Assembly: GCF_901000735.1 (NCBI RefSeq)
Contig: NC_081547.1
Span: 930,001-994,000, forward strand
DNA: 64,000 bases
Direction: 5' to 3'
Origin: Corylus avellana
Lineage: Eukaryota; Streptophyta; Magnoliopsida; Fagales; Betulaceae
The position numbers and the translations under genes were made by a program. Shown one piece after another: positions 1-11,755 of the stretch; the stretch's first letter is position 1; the number at the start of each line of letters is the position of its first letter. The notes below the pieces were generated by a model. That model was given only the letters and a program-made list of their open reading frames with translations, had not been told where the DNA came from and did no database searches.

Positions 1-707
1 GGCGGCATTGCAATAGGCGGCCTACTAGGCCCGTAATCACATCATTGATTTGCAAATGAGTAATTATACTTTTCATACTCATTTATACATTTATTTTATA
101 TCGGTTGATGAACATGTTTTAAGCATTTTTTTCACATTAGTTACTAAAATAAAAATAAATAAAAACCACTTAAAACACGTGAGATTAGCTATAAAATGAT
201 TATAATAAACGAGAGTGAATGTCGCATCCCATGAACAAACTCTTATACAATTTGGGGGCGCTCCACAGAAGATAGGTGCAAGGCCCACCTGCCTACACTT
301 GTCCTCTATGGAAAGCTACCCCAATTGCCTGTAATTTAGTTAAAAACGATCTTTCAAAAATATGATAGTAATTTAATTTTTTTTTAATACAAAAATTACA
401 GTTTGCTTATCTTGAAAATAGGGAACATTAGGAAGACGAAGATATTTAAAGAGGGAATAATAGTTATCTCTCATAGTTAGAAATAAGCACAATAAATGCA
501 TGTTTATTAACCCCAGAACAAGGAACTGAGCAAGAGCATCATTTCCTGTCCCCAACAGTAAATTTGATACTAAAGTTTGCTTCTATCTATTCAGTCAGGC
601 TGCATTGCACATATTTACTACTCTTGAGCACTAGAAAATGCTCACTTAGCTAGCTGGCGGGTGCAATGGGTATTGGCTACTGCCTCACCTCTTCTCCTGA
701 ATGGCAT
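1..707. other. 3' flank of the Sec14-like gene
   Basis: No coding region is supported here. A minus-strand AATAAA (503-508 on the plus strand reads TTTATT) lies about 200 nt past the stop of the Sec14-like gene and is a plausible polyadenylation signal. The rest is AT-rich sequence without recognisable features. Confidence 0.4.
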
Positions 708-2466
708 TCATAATGTGGTAGGCTTCTCATCAAATCCCCAGAACTTGGCAGTTTTTACGTCATCCTGGGCCATCAATCGTGAGAACTCCTCATGGTCGTA
801 ATTTAGGGTGGCTTTTCCCCCAAACTCGCTTGGAAGGTTTTCTACATCAAAGTATGTCTTCATGAGCTCCACACTATCTTTACTTTTGGGGTATACAAAC
901 TTCACCTTCTGAAATGTCTTTGCATCCAGGAAGTACTTGACAGCCTATAAAAACCGAGAAAGTAGCACAAATTACTGAAGGATCTAAATCAATCTGAGAA
1001 CGACAATCCCCAAGCCCGACAAGAAATTTTATGTAATAATTTGCTTCCATGCCATGATTGATAACCCTGTTCACTTTTTATTCTTGAAAGGAGGAAGAAG
1101 CAGTAATTGTTAAACGTCAGTCCAACGGTACAAAAAAACAATAATATCTATGTAGCCAAAAACCAAAATGAAAACAGAGCAGGAGATCAAACCTTCCAGA
1201 ATGCCTGAAAAATCCTTGGTGGACTATACAGAAATGCAACAGCAAGCCTCTCGGGGTAGTGATTTTGTAAAATGTTAATAATATCACGGGCTGTTTTAAC
1301 GGAGACATTGGAGTTCAATGAAAATCCAGTGAAATCTATCAGCCACGACATTTGTTCTTGACCTTCAGGAAGGTTCAGGATAGCATTTTCTAAAAGATAG
1401 ACTAAATGGCGAACATTATCCTCTCCTGATGTGGTGTTCTGACAAATGGGAAAGAAATAAAACAAAAAAGTTAACTAGTTGATTCATAAAAGCGTAACAC
1501 ACCTTACAAAAGAAAATCGCCAGACCAACCTGCATCCCTGGCCTCATAATAAGCACAGTCCTTCCAAGACGATCATGAAAATCTGCTCTGGACACTTTGC
1601 CAGTCTCACCTTCGTGGGCTATTTCATGCTGGACAATATCATCTTTCTAAAGTAAGGGGAGGCTTAAATAAAACAGTATTGAAATATTAGCATCAATAAG
1701 TGCTACATGTCACAGCCTCGGTCATCACATGCATGTCATGGAGAATGGGTAATAATAGATTGGCTATTGCAAAAACAACTTAAATTCTGAATGTAGCCAT
1801 TCTGGAACTGGCATTTCCCCCAATGTTGTTTACTCTGAAAGCTTCTGATTACTTAACAAAGAATTAAGGTTTGAAAATTAGACTTGAAACGATATTGAGA
1901 TTAACGACTCTGTGATGCGAGGGGGGAGACACAAATTTTAACAAAGAAAAAATAACTAAAAGTATAAAACAAACATAAAATTAGAACATACATACTTCTA
2001 GTTTTGCACGTCGTCGAGAACATGTAGTAAAAAATTCATTACTTACCCAACGAATTTCTTCAGGCTTATAAGCGGACCTCCACTTGAATGTCTCTTCCAA
2101 CATTTTCTTTGCCTTAACAACATTCCAGTTCCGAGCTTCTAAATATCTCCTCAGGCATGCATCAGTGCAGAACTTTAAACTACGTCCAGATAGAGGTCCA
2201 AGAGCAGTCCTGAGTTCATTGACCTGTTCGTAATATGCCTCATTAATTGCCTATTTCAATATGTTATGAAAGCCTTCAGCTCTATTATGAACAGAATCAT
2301 CATAATAGAGAGCAAACTTGGTGGCAATCAATAAAAAGGAGAAGAAAAATCAAAGATAAATGCACTCTGCCCTAGAATGATGTCCAAGTAGTTTAATAAC
2401 CTTTGCATCTTTCTGTGAAGAGTCATTCTCTTGATGATTCTGAGGGTTCCTTCTCAGAAGATACAT
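708..2466 (-). CDS. Sec14-like CRAL-TRIO lipid-transfer protein, 5 coding exons
   Basis: Five coding exons on the minus strand (2466-2401, 2250-2047, 1646-1530, 1438-1193, 944-708) join in phase 0 at every junction with GT/AG borders and give 289 residues plus TGA. Residues 1-22 are a polar leader starting MYLLRRNPQ. Residues 23-90 are the CRAL-TRIO N-terminal helical region, with RRYLEARNW and KWRSAYKPEEIRW. Residues 91 to about 250 are the CRAL-TRIO lipid pocket, with LIDFTGFSL, YPERLAVAFLYSPP and the late ENLPSEFGG motif. Proteins of this family bind phosphatidylinositol or other hydrophobic ligands in a closed pocket and exchange them between membranes in the cytosol. The length fits plant single-domain Sec14 proteins (about 290-300 residues), without GOLD or nodulin extensions. 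The start is the first ATG after a 22-nt leader piece in exon 2. Exon borders were read by eye. The family is clear; the ligand cannot be inferred. Confidence 0.9.
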
Positions 2467-2935
2467 GATGGCTGCCAAATGAGTTCACCTACAAGATATA
2501 ACGCTCAACTAAGACAACATTAAAGCATCCAAGCCAACATTTTTACTTTCTTTGGACAATCTAATCATTGTTTCCATAATATATCAACTTAAAAACCGAG
2601 TAGCAAAGTGCATTAGCTACATTAAGGTTGAGAGAGTAGTGAAGCGGTAAAGCAAACCAACATCTAAAAGTAAACAGAATGGTCCCAAAAACTGAAATAT
2701 CTTATCCAGTGAAATTCGATATCTCCATCAACCTTAGCCTATAATAACACCCTTTCGCATACGAATTATTCCCCTCCCCAACCATCAGCAATTCAATGTC
2801 ATCTCACTTGATTATGTCCATAATAACATAACTTGGGATAAGACTATAATGTTTATATCTATAACAAAAAAATAAAATAAAAAAGAACTCCTCAATTTAT
2901 CGACCATGCATAAGGAAAAAAGCTAGTTGTTCAAA

Positions 2936-3640
2936 ATTAGAGGTCGTAATTTATGTTCAAATGTCGTGTTCAGGTCATGTCGATACATGAGTATAAGATT
3001 ATAAAGGCTAATTTTAATCCGACCAATTTAATTAAACGGGATAGACCCCTCAACTAAAACCTGCTAATTTTGTGTTGGATTCATGTCATATTCATAAATC
3101 GTATAAAAATTTGTCAATCCTGAATATCACGTATTAGGTTCGAGTCATATTAAAACATAGATACAAGACTATATTGACTAACCTTAATCCAATCCATTTA
3201 ATTCAACGGAACAGATCTCTCAACTATAACCCGCTAATTTTGTGTTGGGTTCATATCAGATTCATAGATCGTGTCAAAAATTGACAGCTCTAAATGTCAC
3301 GTATTAGGTTCGAGGTATGTTAAAACATGAGTATAAAACTATAAGTCATCTTACACATCATTCTCCCAACCATCCATTTTGCAAATTTACCATTATATTT
3401 GTGGGACCAGCATGTGGGTTCCACAAATTCAATGATGGATTCACCCATCCAGTGTAGAGAGATGAATGAAAAACTAGATGACGAATGATTTTGATCATTT
3501 CTCATACGAATATATAGATCAACTATACTTCGACTAATTTAATTAAACGTGTAAACTACTTATTCCTAAACTGCTAATTTCATGTTAAATTTGTATCGAA
3601 TTCACAAATAGTATCAAAAATTGCCAACAAGCTATTAATG
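2936..3640. repeat. Decayed tandem repeat, unit about 170 bp, in the leader intron
   Basis: Near-identical blocks recur at about 3028, 3198 and 3537: 'TTTAATTnAACG' followed by 'CTCAACTA', then 'GCTAATTTTGTGTTGG', then 'CACGTATTAGGTTCGAG'. The spacing is 170 bp and then twice 170 bp. The third interval is broken by an unrelated insert at about 3345-3505. The array lies entirely inside the 5' leader intron of the Sec14-like gene. It resembles degenerate transposon-derived repeats of plant introns; its class is not identified. Confidence 0.6.
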
Positions 3641-4354
3641 GCCACTCCATTTTTTTTTAGTAAAAAAAAAAAATTACTAGTTCTTCGATCAGCCTACTCC
3701 ATTTGACCCTATTCATCTAATCCATCTGTTGTCCTCAGCTTTGACTCTGACCATCGCAACAAATCCAGAAGCGCCATTCCGGCCCGCTGTCTCTTGGAGA
3801 CATGTCACATATTTTTCCAATGAGACAGACAATTCTAAAGCCTTAATTTCACATAAAAAACAATGGGAAAGCGAGAATCAGCAACACAACTAAGAATTTT
3901 GCCAGATATGACTTTTATAAATTCCCAAAACTATCCCGACGTTGACCAACAATAGAACCATGAAAATAACAACACCAACCACCACAAAAACTTTTCAGCT
4001 TAGTTAATAAAAATAACGAAGACCATATTCTAACTCAATCAAGATCTTTGAAACCCAATTCCCAGAACAACATTTAGACGTCTTTGGGCATCAAAAAAGG
4101 AGTTCAAGAAACTTCCTAACACATTATACACAATGAAAAAGTGCAAGATCCACTAACAAACGAATCAAAAGATCTAACTACGAACTTTCAACACGATACC
4201 AACCCAGAAAAATCAACAAATAAATAATCTAGAAAAGTAAGGGCAGAGAAGTGAGCCATAGATCCACTTCAAATTGATAGACAAAAGGCTTGCCTACAAA
4301 TTTACAAACAGGACAAAGGCTCAAACTCTTTTTACGTTAGCTGATATAACGTAC

Positions 4355-4560
4355 CTGACGAAGCGTAAGAGTGGAAGAGAGTCTGAGCTCCTTCCTCAAA
4401 CCCTGTTTTCCGAGCGTTTTGGGCAATGAATAACGACACAGGGCGTGTGATTCTGTTTGGGCGAGAATATAGAGGCCGGAGGCAGAGGGCACCTTTTTTT
4501 TTTTTTTTTTTTCTCTCCAAGCTCGGATGGCGCCCTTCTGTTTGGCTGTGTTTTGTCCTC
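4355..4560 (-). other. Untranslated first exon of the Sec14-like gene
   Basis: A CAG|GTACG donor at 4354/4353 on the minus strand and a TTGTAG acceptor at 2490/2489 define a 1,866-bp leader intron (2489-4354). The exon carries an A-tract of about 19 (near 4495-4513) and no convincing coding frame. The 5' end is not fixed by the sequence. Long leader introns are common in plant housekeeping genes and often raise expression. The assignment is inference from splice signals only. Confidence 0.5.
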
Positions 4561-5074
4561 AATAAAATGACATTTACATTAAATTCTCTCTCCGACGTAT
4601 GAGGCCTGAGAGAGAAGGGAGAGGAAGATTTGTATAAACAGGGTAGGTCTTCTTTTTGATTGATATATAAATTAAGTAGGCTTCGAAGACTATAGGTGCG
4701 GCCACCTGAAGGGTCTACTCTACTTGCCCCTTTTTTTCTTTTTTTTTTTCCTTTTGTTTTAAAGAAAAATACTTTTAATTTTTAAATAACTTTTATTTTC
4801 TTTTTGAAGATGGATTGTCCCACCATAACGGAGAGGGATTCTGTTGCGCTACACATATCTATGGTATGCCCGCCATAAAGGAGATGGACTGTCCCACCAT
4901 ATTTCTTTATTTGATTTAGGTATTGTTTTTATTCTACATTTAATTTTACTTTTTTCAACTTTTCAATGAAAATTTAAAATTAAATATAGACCATTCGCAT
5001 AAGTTATAATTTTTTTTTTTTACAATACCTAAACCAAATCATTTCTATAAAAGTGTATGATGACAATCACTTAA
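4561..5074. other. Intergenic, promoter side of the Sec14-like gene
   Basis: AT-rich sequence upstream of the Sec14-like gene. Repeated short blocks 'GGAGATGGACTGTCCCACCATA' and 'GATGGATTGTCCCACCATAA' (about 4808-4902) form a loose direct repeat. No open frame of note and no clear TATA box that can be tied to the first exon. Confidence 0.3.
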
Positions 5075-5105
5075 TGATTATATTGAGGAGGAATTTGGCT
5101 TGGGT

Positions 5106-5137
<32 letters not shown>

Positions 5138-5407
5138 GGCTAAATGTAGCAGCACTTTATAATTGAGCCATTTTATTTTTTATTGTTTCTCTCACGTGTT
5201 TTCTCTTTTTCCCAAAACCTTTCCCAATAACTTTTCCCAAAACTTTTTCTCAATAAAGAATGAAAAAATATATATTTAAATGATATAGATAAAAAATATA
5301 GTTAATCGGATAGAGGGGGCCTTTAAAAATTCTTTAGCTAAACTAGATAAAGTAAGTTTTGATGAGCCATTTTGAATAAAAATTTGGCTCCTCCAATGTG
5401 AATGTTC
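5075..5407. mobile_element. Degenerate PIF/Harbinger-type MITE
   Basis: The right end reads GGCTCCTCCAATGTGAATG followed by TTC and TAA, matching the inverted end of the intact element at 31110-31456. The left end is diverged but also preceded by TAA (5072-5074). The interior shares 'AAATGTAGCAGCACTTT' and 'TAGCTAAACTAGATAAA' with the other family members. A TAA duplication is typical of PIF/Harbinger elements. It encodes nothing. Confidence 0.6.
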
Positions 5408-5415
5408 TAATGGGC

Positions 5416-5510
5416 AATATATCCAATTAGTTATATTGAATGGGTATTTTTATCTTTTCACTTTTTAAGGGGACAAAAATATTCATTCAATATAACTAAC
5501 TGGATATTAT
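5416..5510. mobile_element. Short hairpin MITE
   Basis: Two arms of about 33 bp ('ATCCAATTAGTTATATTGAA' and its complement 'TTCAATATAACTAACTGGAT') flank a short spacer containing CTTTTTAAGGGGAC. It belongs with the 140-bp hairpin elements at 15696-15835 and 23751-23890, which share the 'AACTAACT(A/G)GATATT' arm. Noncoding. Confidence 0.65.
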
Positions 5511-5689
5511 ATGATTCTAATTCAGATTGGTACCATTCTCAAGGGATTGTGAAAATGGGCAATAAATTTACAAGTAATGTTAAAAGTTACTCTTGTGTCA
5601 TTTTCATGTCTCGTGGCTCTTAAAAGCATTATTAAACTTGTGATTGATCATTATTATATTTTGATCAAATAATAACCTCATTTTTAGGG

Positions 5690-6235
5690 AATAGGATCAT
5701 CTCCAATCCAAAATGGACTGAAGAATATCAAGTTTATGGTTAGGATTTCTTCTCATAAATCCTACACCCACAAATAGAACACCTATTTCACTAATAAAAT
5801 ATTATTTAAGATTAAAATAATAATAATAATAAATAACGGGTGGCTGGCCATCTCATCTTGGCCATAGGGGGTGGTCGGACCACCCCATTTTAGCTAGGGT
5901 GGCTTGAGAGCAACCCCTAATGGGCGGTCAGGGGTGGCTGGACCACCCCATGGTCAAACAATTTTTTTTTTTTTTTCTTTTCGTTTGGAGTTTGGGGGTG
6001 GCCGGACCACCCCCGTTGGGCCTGGGGGTGGCTTCGGGCCTAACGACAGTGGCCGGCCACCCATCCTTTTTGTATCATTTTACTTTTTATTTATTTTTAA
6101 AGTATTAATTAATTTTTTTTTTTTTATTGAGAGGACACGTGGCATAGTTGTGGCGTTAGGATTTCTTTAAAGAAATCTTAATCATGAACTGGATACCCTA
6201 GAGTTTATTATGGACTAGAGAGGATTCAAATCCCT
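5690..6235. mobile_element. Nonautonomous element with GGGTGGCCGGACCACCC palindromes
   Basis: Several copies of a palindromic block of the type GGGTGG(C/T)CGGACCACCC occur at 5870-6055, in opposite orientations and so able to fold on each other. Weakly similar inverted ends ('GGATCATCTCCAATCC' on the left, the complement of 'GGACTAGAGAGGATTC' on the right) suggest a terminal-inverted-repeat element. A related, shorter palindrome set lies at 13698-13835. Open frames across it are by-products of the GC-rich repeats. Superfamily not resolved. Confidence 0.5.
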
Positions 6236-8110
6236 TTTTTAAATGGACACAATAAAAAATTATAGAATTACTCATAAATTTACTGAGTTATGTGAAAGCA
6301 ACCGTATTTGGTGAGGCAATAATGCCCTTCTTTTCTTAAGGACTACGCCATTATTTTTTTGTTCGCATTGGACCACTCTAAAGGGCCTGAAGTTGAATTA
6401 GATGATATTTTAATTATATTAGGTGCACGGTTAATTGATTCTAACAATCATAATTGTCTGACTGTTTATCTTGCTGCTCAGTGCTCATTTTCAAAACGTC
6501 TTAATATGAACGCTCAATTCTTGAGGTACGATCCAATAAAAATATCAATCATATCTATAGAGAAATTAAGTATTTGTCTCTACAATACGTGTAGCACTAT
6601 TATTCCCTTGAACAATTGAACATCACTGCAGGATTTTTCTACTTCTAAATACACCAGGACGGTTGCTTTCTGATTCAATTACTTGTGATTATAATTCTTA
6701 AACCTTTTTTTTTAAAAAAAAAAATTTTCATGTCATGGTTGAGAATGAGGGAAATTCGGTTGTGATTATGATGAAATTATCGTTTATTTAAAAATGAATG
6801 ATTCTCTACAAATTTAAATAAAAATGAAAGATCGGTTGGCGCACTACTGTTAGAATTAGAATATGAGTTTATATATATATAATCTTTTTAAATTTTAATT
6901 ATTTTTAAAAATATATAAATATAAATATAACTTATAATTTATAATTTATTTTTTCAATCCTCCTGTCAATTTATTCAATTTTCATCATGGAGCAGTCAAA
7001 GAATGAAGCAACCCAAGATGATTCTTCTAAAATCGCTATTCCTACATAAAATTTAATTATCGTAGTGGTGTTTGCCTTTCCGTTTTAAACAAAAAATGCT
7101 AAAGCTTTAAAAAATAGTAATACAAATATGAAATTATATTCCTAGTTAGAAAATAATAAAGAGAATAAAAATAAGAGTTTGCATCGTCTTTGTGTGTGCG
7201 TGCTCTATTTTTCTATGGCATTAATTACTAGATGCATTAATTACATGATTTGAAGAATGTAAATAATGACTCTTTGCATTTAGATATTTTATACTGAAAA
7301 TGACATGAAATCTCCATCTTGACTTTTAGCAGCTTTTGGGTTATGAAGGAAGAGCGAGATCCGCGTGAGAATTGAAAAGAGAGATGTTTTTGTTTAGGAA
7401 AAGAGATGAGAGAGAGAAGGGAAAAAAAAAAAAAAAGGAATTTAGAAGATAAAAAAAAAAAAAAAACAAATGTTAGCTCAATTTAGAATGACTCCAAAAG
7501 GACAGCAGCAGAGGCAGTGACAGAGTCAGACATTTTATATTGTAGGTGCCGCTGATTTTTTTTTTGATATCGGGAACCTCTATAAGGTAGGTCAGGGATG
7601 GAACTATGAAGTTTTAATAATGTTTATGAGAGGGGGCCAAAGCAAAAAAAAATTTGAAGTTTTTTTTTCTTTTTTCGTTATTAGAATTGAGCTTAGAATT
7701 GTGTCAAATTCTCTAATTAAATGTTTAAATTCTAACAGCCAATATTCTCAATATTTAATAACTAAAATATCCAAATTAGAAGATTACTTAAATTAGGAAT
7801 TGTGTTGATAAGGAAGAAGAGAAGAAAGTGAAAGTGAAAGGGAGAGTATGAGAGAGAAAGAAAGAGAGACTATGGGCTATCAAAAGGAAAAAAAGACAGA
7901 GAGAGGGGCTGGGCTTAGGGGGTGCCGTGTTCAAAGGAAAAAAGATTTTTATTTTTTATTTTTGGGTGCCGCTAGTCCCATTGGAGGAAAAAAAAAATTA
8001 AAATCTTTGAGATTTTTATTTTTTAATTTTGGGTGCAGCTAGTCTCATTGGAGGAGAAAATAAAAAATAAAAATAAAATTCTTTGGGGGTGCAAAGATTG
8101 CTGTGGCTTC
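6236..8110. other. Intergenic AT-rich DNA, no supported gene
   Basis: Contains A/T tracts and short open frames that look like chance. A 68-bp tandem duplication carries 'GGGTGC(C/A)GCTAGTC(C/T)CATT' at about 7963 and 8031. A polypurine stretch lies at 7805-7870. No RNA gene or coding exon could be recognised. Confidence 0.4.
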
Positions 8111-10008
8111 GCCATTGAGCAGACACAGCATTTTTTTCACTTAAAAAGAGCTCAGAAAAGTGAGAAACCTTCGCTACAAAAAAAGGTTAAAATAGTGACG
8201 CATTAATAATGATATGTTTTTTACCCAAAAAAACGTCACTTTTTAAAAGGTCACACCTAGAACGTGACGCTTTAACAACGTCAAAGACTCAAAATATAAG
8301 AGGCCGTAAAAGCTAGTTAATGACCTTTTTATAGAAAATAAGGAGTTTTAAAGGTAGTAGGTAGTTCTTTTAAATCATTGGAGTTTATATATATATATAT
8401 ATATATAAAGTAAGTAATTAGCAAGCAGGATTAGCGTGCTTACATTTTTTTTGGTTTTAAAGTGACGCGCGAATCACATTACCCAAAAGAATAATAATAA
8501 AAAAAAAAAAATGGTGATGGCCTAGCTGTTGATCGTGGGTTTGTTGAAGTTTGAATTAGATTTATAGATTAGCTGAGAAAATATGAACAAAATCCGTAGT
8601 GAAAGGAAAAGAAAGCGCCTAGTAGCCTCTGTTGTCAAACCCTCCCCTACTTTTCAGGTTCCACGCCATAAACACGATGAAAGCTATTGCATTATAAATG
8701 AGTTGGTGAAGATTTGTTTTTTTTTTTTTTTTTTTAATTATTATTTTTTTATAAATGAGTTGGTGAAGATTTAATTATCATATTTCGTATTTAATATGGT
8801 GACACGTTCCATCAACGTGTCATCATATTAAATACGAAATAGTATTTTCCTTTTGAAATGAAAATGTAAAAAATAAATGATGAAACATATACTATTTGCT
8901 AAGATCTAATCTATTTCTTTCTTTTTTTTTTTTTTTTTTTTTTTTTTTTGAAACATATCATACTCATTCATTGATAAGATCTTATCTATTTCTATTATTA
9001 AATCTTGTCACATTAGTTTCTTAGAATATTAATAAGATATTTTATATGATATGTAACATTACTTTTTAGAGGAAAATTGTAAAATCAATTCATGTAGATA
9101 GACTAATTTGCAATAAGCTCTATATGATATAAAAATTGGCTAAGAACTTATTGTGGTAGGCAAAAATAACAAATAGCCTTCCACATTCAGCTTCCATCCT
9201 TCATTTTTTTTTTTTTTTTTTTTTTGATGAAAATCGTCCAACACCATGTAAGCACTAATCAATTTTTTTTTTTTTAAATAATCAGTTCAGTCTTATTCAT
9301 TGATAAACGAGCACAAAACTCAAATAACACAGAATAAAAACTCTAAGGCAATCATAGCCGAGAACCACCAATCAAATTATGATTTATGTCACACACAATA
9401 AAAATCATAGCATCGGCATATCAAATTATGACGTTGTATCAAAGTATAACTATGACGTTCGGACCAGTAAGTGATATCATTGGGATGTGGTCCGACCAAG
9501 CCTTCAACTGAACTTCTCAGTTTAATTGTAATATTTTGAAAAGAAAGTGTCGATCTCAAGATTCGAAACCAACACTGTGTTGCTTGGCAACTTGAGACTT
9601 CGCTATTACTAAATAAATAATAGTTCGTACTTGGTTCAATGAACAGCCAATTTCAATTTCTAACAATGATAAAAGGTAAAACAATATGACATCACCAATT
9701 TGGATAACATTCTCTAATTGCTACATCAGCGCCCTAAATGTAGGTTTATTGTCAATTTGGGGCCTATAGTTTTAATTTTTGAATAATTATAGAAGAGAGA
9801 CCTTGGTGCCACTTTAGAGACACTCATTCTTAAAAGATTTTGATGATTGACCCTATTGTGTCCTTCTTTCATTTCCTTGTAAGATCGACATTCTCGTTTG
9901 CAAGCTAAAGCCAGTGATGGCCCTTGGGGCTTTTAATTTAAGTGATAGAATAATGATGTAAGTCACTTTTGTGTCATTTTAAAAAGGATGTGGATTATTA
10001 TTATTATT
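8111..10008. repeat. Duplicated intergenic segment, copy 1
   Basis: Matches 10109 to about 13026 nearly base for base apart from indels in A/T tracts and (TA)n runs, a few short insertions, and a LINE fragment present only in the other copy. The segment ends at a 100-N gap and the second copy begins directly after it. This is the pattern of two allelic contigs placed in series. No gene is seen inside. Confidence 0.85.
8781..8841. repeat. 61-nt near-perfect hairpin
   Basis: Arms of 28 nt beginning TATTTCGTATTTAATATGG and ending with its complement enclose a CCATC loop. The single imperfection is a G/A difference that becomes a G-U pair in RNA. An identical hairpin is in the second copy at 10804-10864. 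It may be a tiny MITE or a hairpin precursor of small RNA. Confidence 0.6.
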
Positions 10009-10108
10009 NNNNNNNNNNNNNNNNNNNNNNNNNNNNNNNNNNNNNNNNNNNNNNNNNNNNNNNNNNNNNNNNNNNNNNNNNNNNNNNNNNNNNNNNNNNN
10101 NNNNNNNN
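10009..10108. other. Assembly gap, 100 N
   Basis: Exactly 100 unknown bases, the usual placeholder for a gap of unknown size. The flanks are the end and the start of the same duplicated segment. Confidence 0.99.
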
Positions 10109-10381
10109 CGCCATTGAGCAGACACAGCATTTTTTTCACTTAAAAAGAGCTCAGAAAAGTGAGAAACCTTCGCTACAAAAAAAAAAAAAAAAAAAAAAGG
10201 CTAAAATAGTGACGCATTAATAATGACAATTTTTTTACCCAAAAAATGTCACTTTTTAAAAAGTCACACCTAGAACGCTACGCTTCAACAACGTCAAAAT
10301 ATAAGAGGCCGTAAAAACTAGTTAATGACCTTTTTATAGAAAATAAGGAGTTTTAAAGGTAGTTCTTTTAAATCATTGGAG

Positions 10382-10427
<46 letters not shown>

Positions 10428-10803
10428 GTAAGTAATTAGCAAGCAGGATTAGCGTGCTTACATTTTTTTTGGTTTTAAAGTGACGCGCGAATCACATTAC
10501 CCAAAAGAATAATAATAATAATAATAAAATGGTGATGGCCTCGCTGTTGATCGTGGGTTTGTTGAAGTTTGAATTAGATTTATAGACTAGCTGAGAAAAT
10601 ATGAACAAAATCCGTAGTGCAAGGAAAAGAAAGCTACTAGAAGCCTCTGTTGTCAACTCTGGTAAAAGTCAAACCCTCCCCTGCTTTTCAGGTTCCACGC
10701 CATAAACACGATGAAAGCTATTGCATTATAAATGAGTTGGTGAAGATTTGTTTTTTTTAATTATTATTTTTTTATAAATGAGTTGGTGAAGATTTAATTA
10801 TCA

Positions 10804-10864
10804 TATTTCGTATTTAATATGGTGACACGTTCCATCAACGTGTCATCATATTAAATACGAAATA
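10804..10864. repeat. 61-nt near-perfect hairpin, second copy
   Basis: Same sequence as 8781-8841, within the second copy of the duplicated segment; no change in either arm. Confidence 0.6.
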
Positions 10865-11755
10865 GTATTTTCCTTTTGAAATGAAAATGTAAAAAATAAA
10901 TGATGAAACATATACTATTTGCTAAGATCTTATCTATTTCTATTATTAAATCTTGTCACATTAGTTTCTTGGAATATTAATAGGATATTTTATGTGATAT
11001 GTAACATTACTTTTTAGAGGAAAATTATAAAATCAATTCATGTAGATACACTAATTTGCAATGAGCTCTATATGATATAAAAATTTGCTAAGAACTTATT
11101 GTGGAAGGCAAAAATAACAAATAGCCTTCCACATTCCGCTTCCATCCATTTTTTTTTTTTTTTTTTTTGATGAAAATCGTCTAACACCATGTAAGCACTA
11201 ATCAATTTTTTTTTTTTTTTTTTTTTTAAAATAATCAGTTCAGTCTTATTCACTGATAAATGAGCATCTCAAATAACACAGAATAAAAACTCTAAAGCAA
11301 TCATAGCCGAGAACCACCAATCAAATTATGATTTATGTCACACACAATAAAAATCATAGCATCGGCATATCAAATTATGACATTGTTGTATCAAAGTATA
11401 ACTATGACTTTCGGACCAGTAAGTGATATCATTGGGATGTGGTCCGACCAAGCCTTCAACTGAACTTCTCAGTTTAATTGTAATATTTTGAAAAGAAAGT
11501 GTTGATCTCAAGATTCGAAACCAACAACACTGTTGCTTGGCAACTTGAGACTTCGCTATTACTAAATAAATAATAGTTTGTACTTGGTTCAATGAACAGC
11601 CAATTTCAATTTCTTACAATGATAAAAGGTGAAACAATATGACATCACCAATTTGGATAACATTCTCTAATTGCTACATCAGCGCCCTAAATGTAGGTTT
11701 ATTGTCAATTTGGGGCCTATAGTTTTAATTTTTGAATAATTATAGAAGAGAGACC

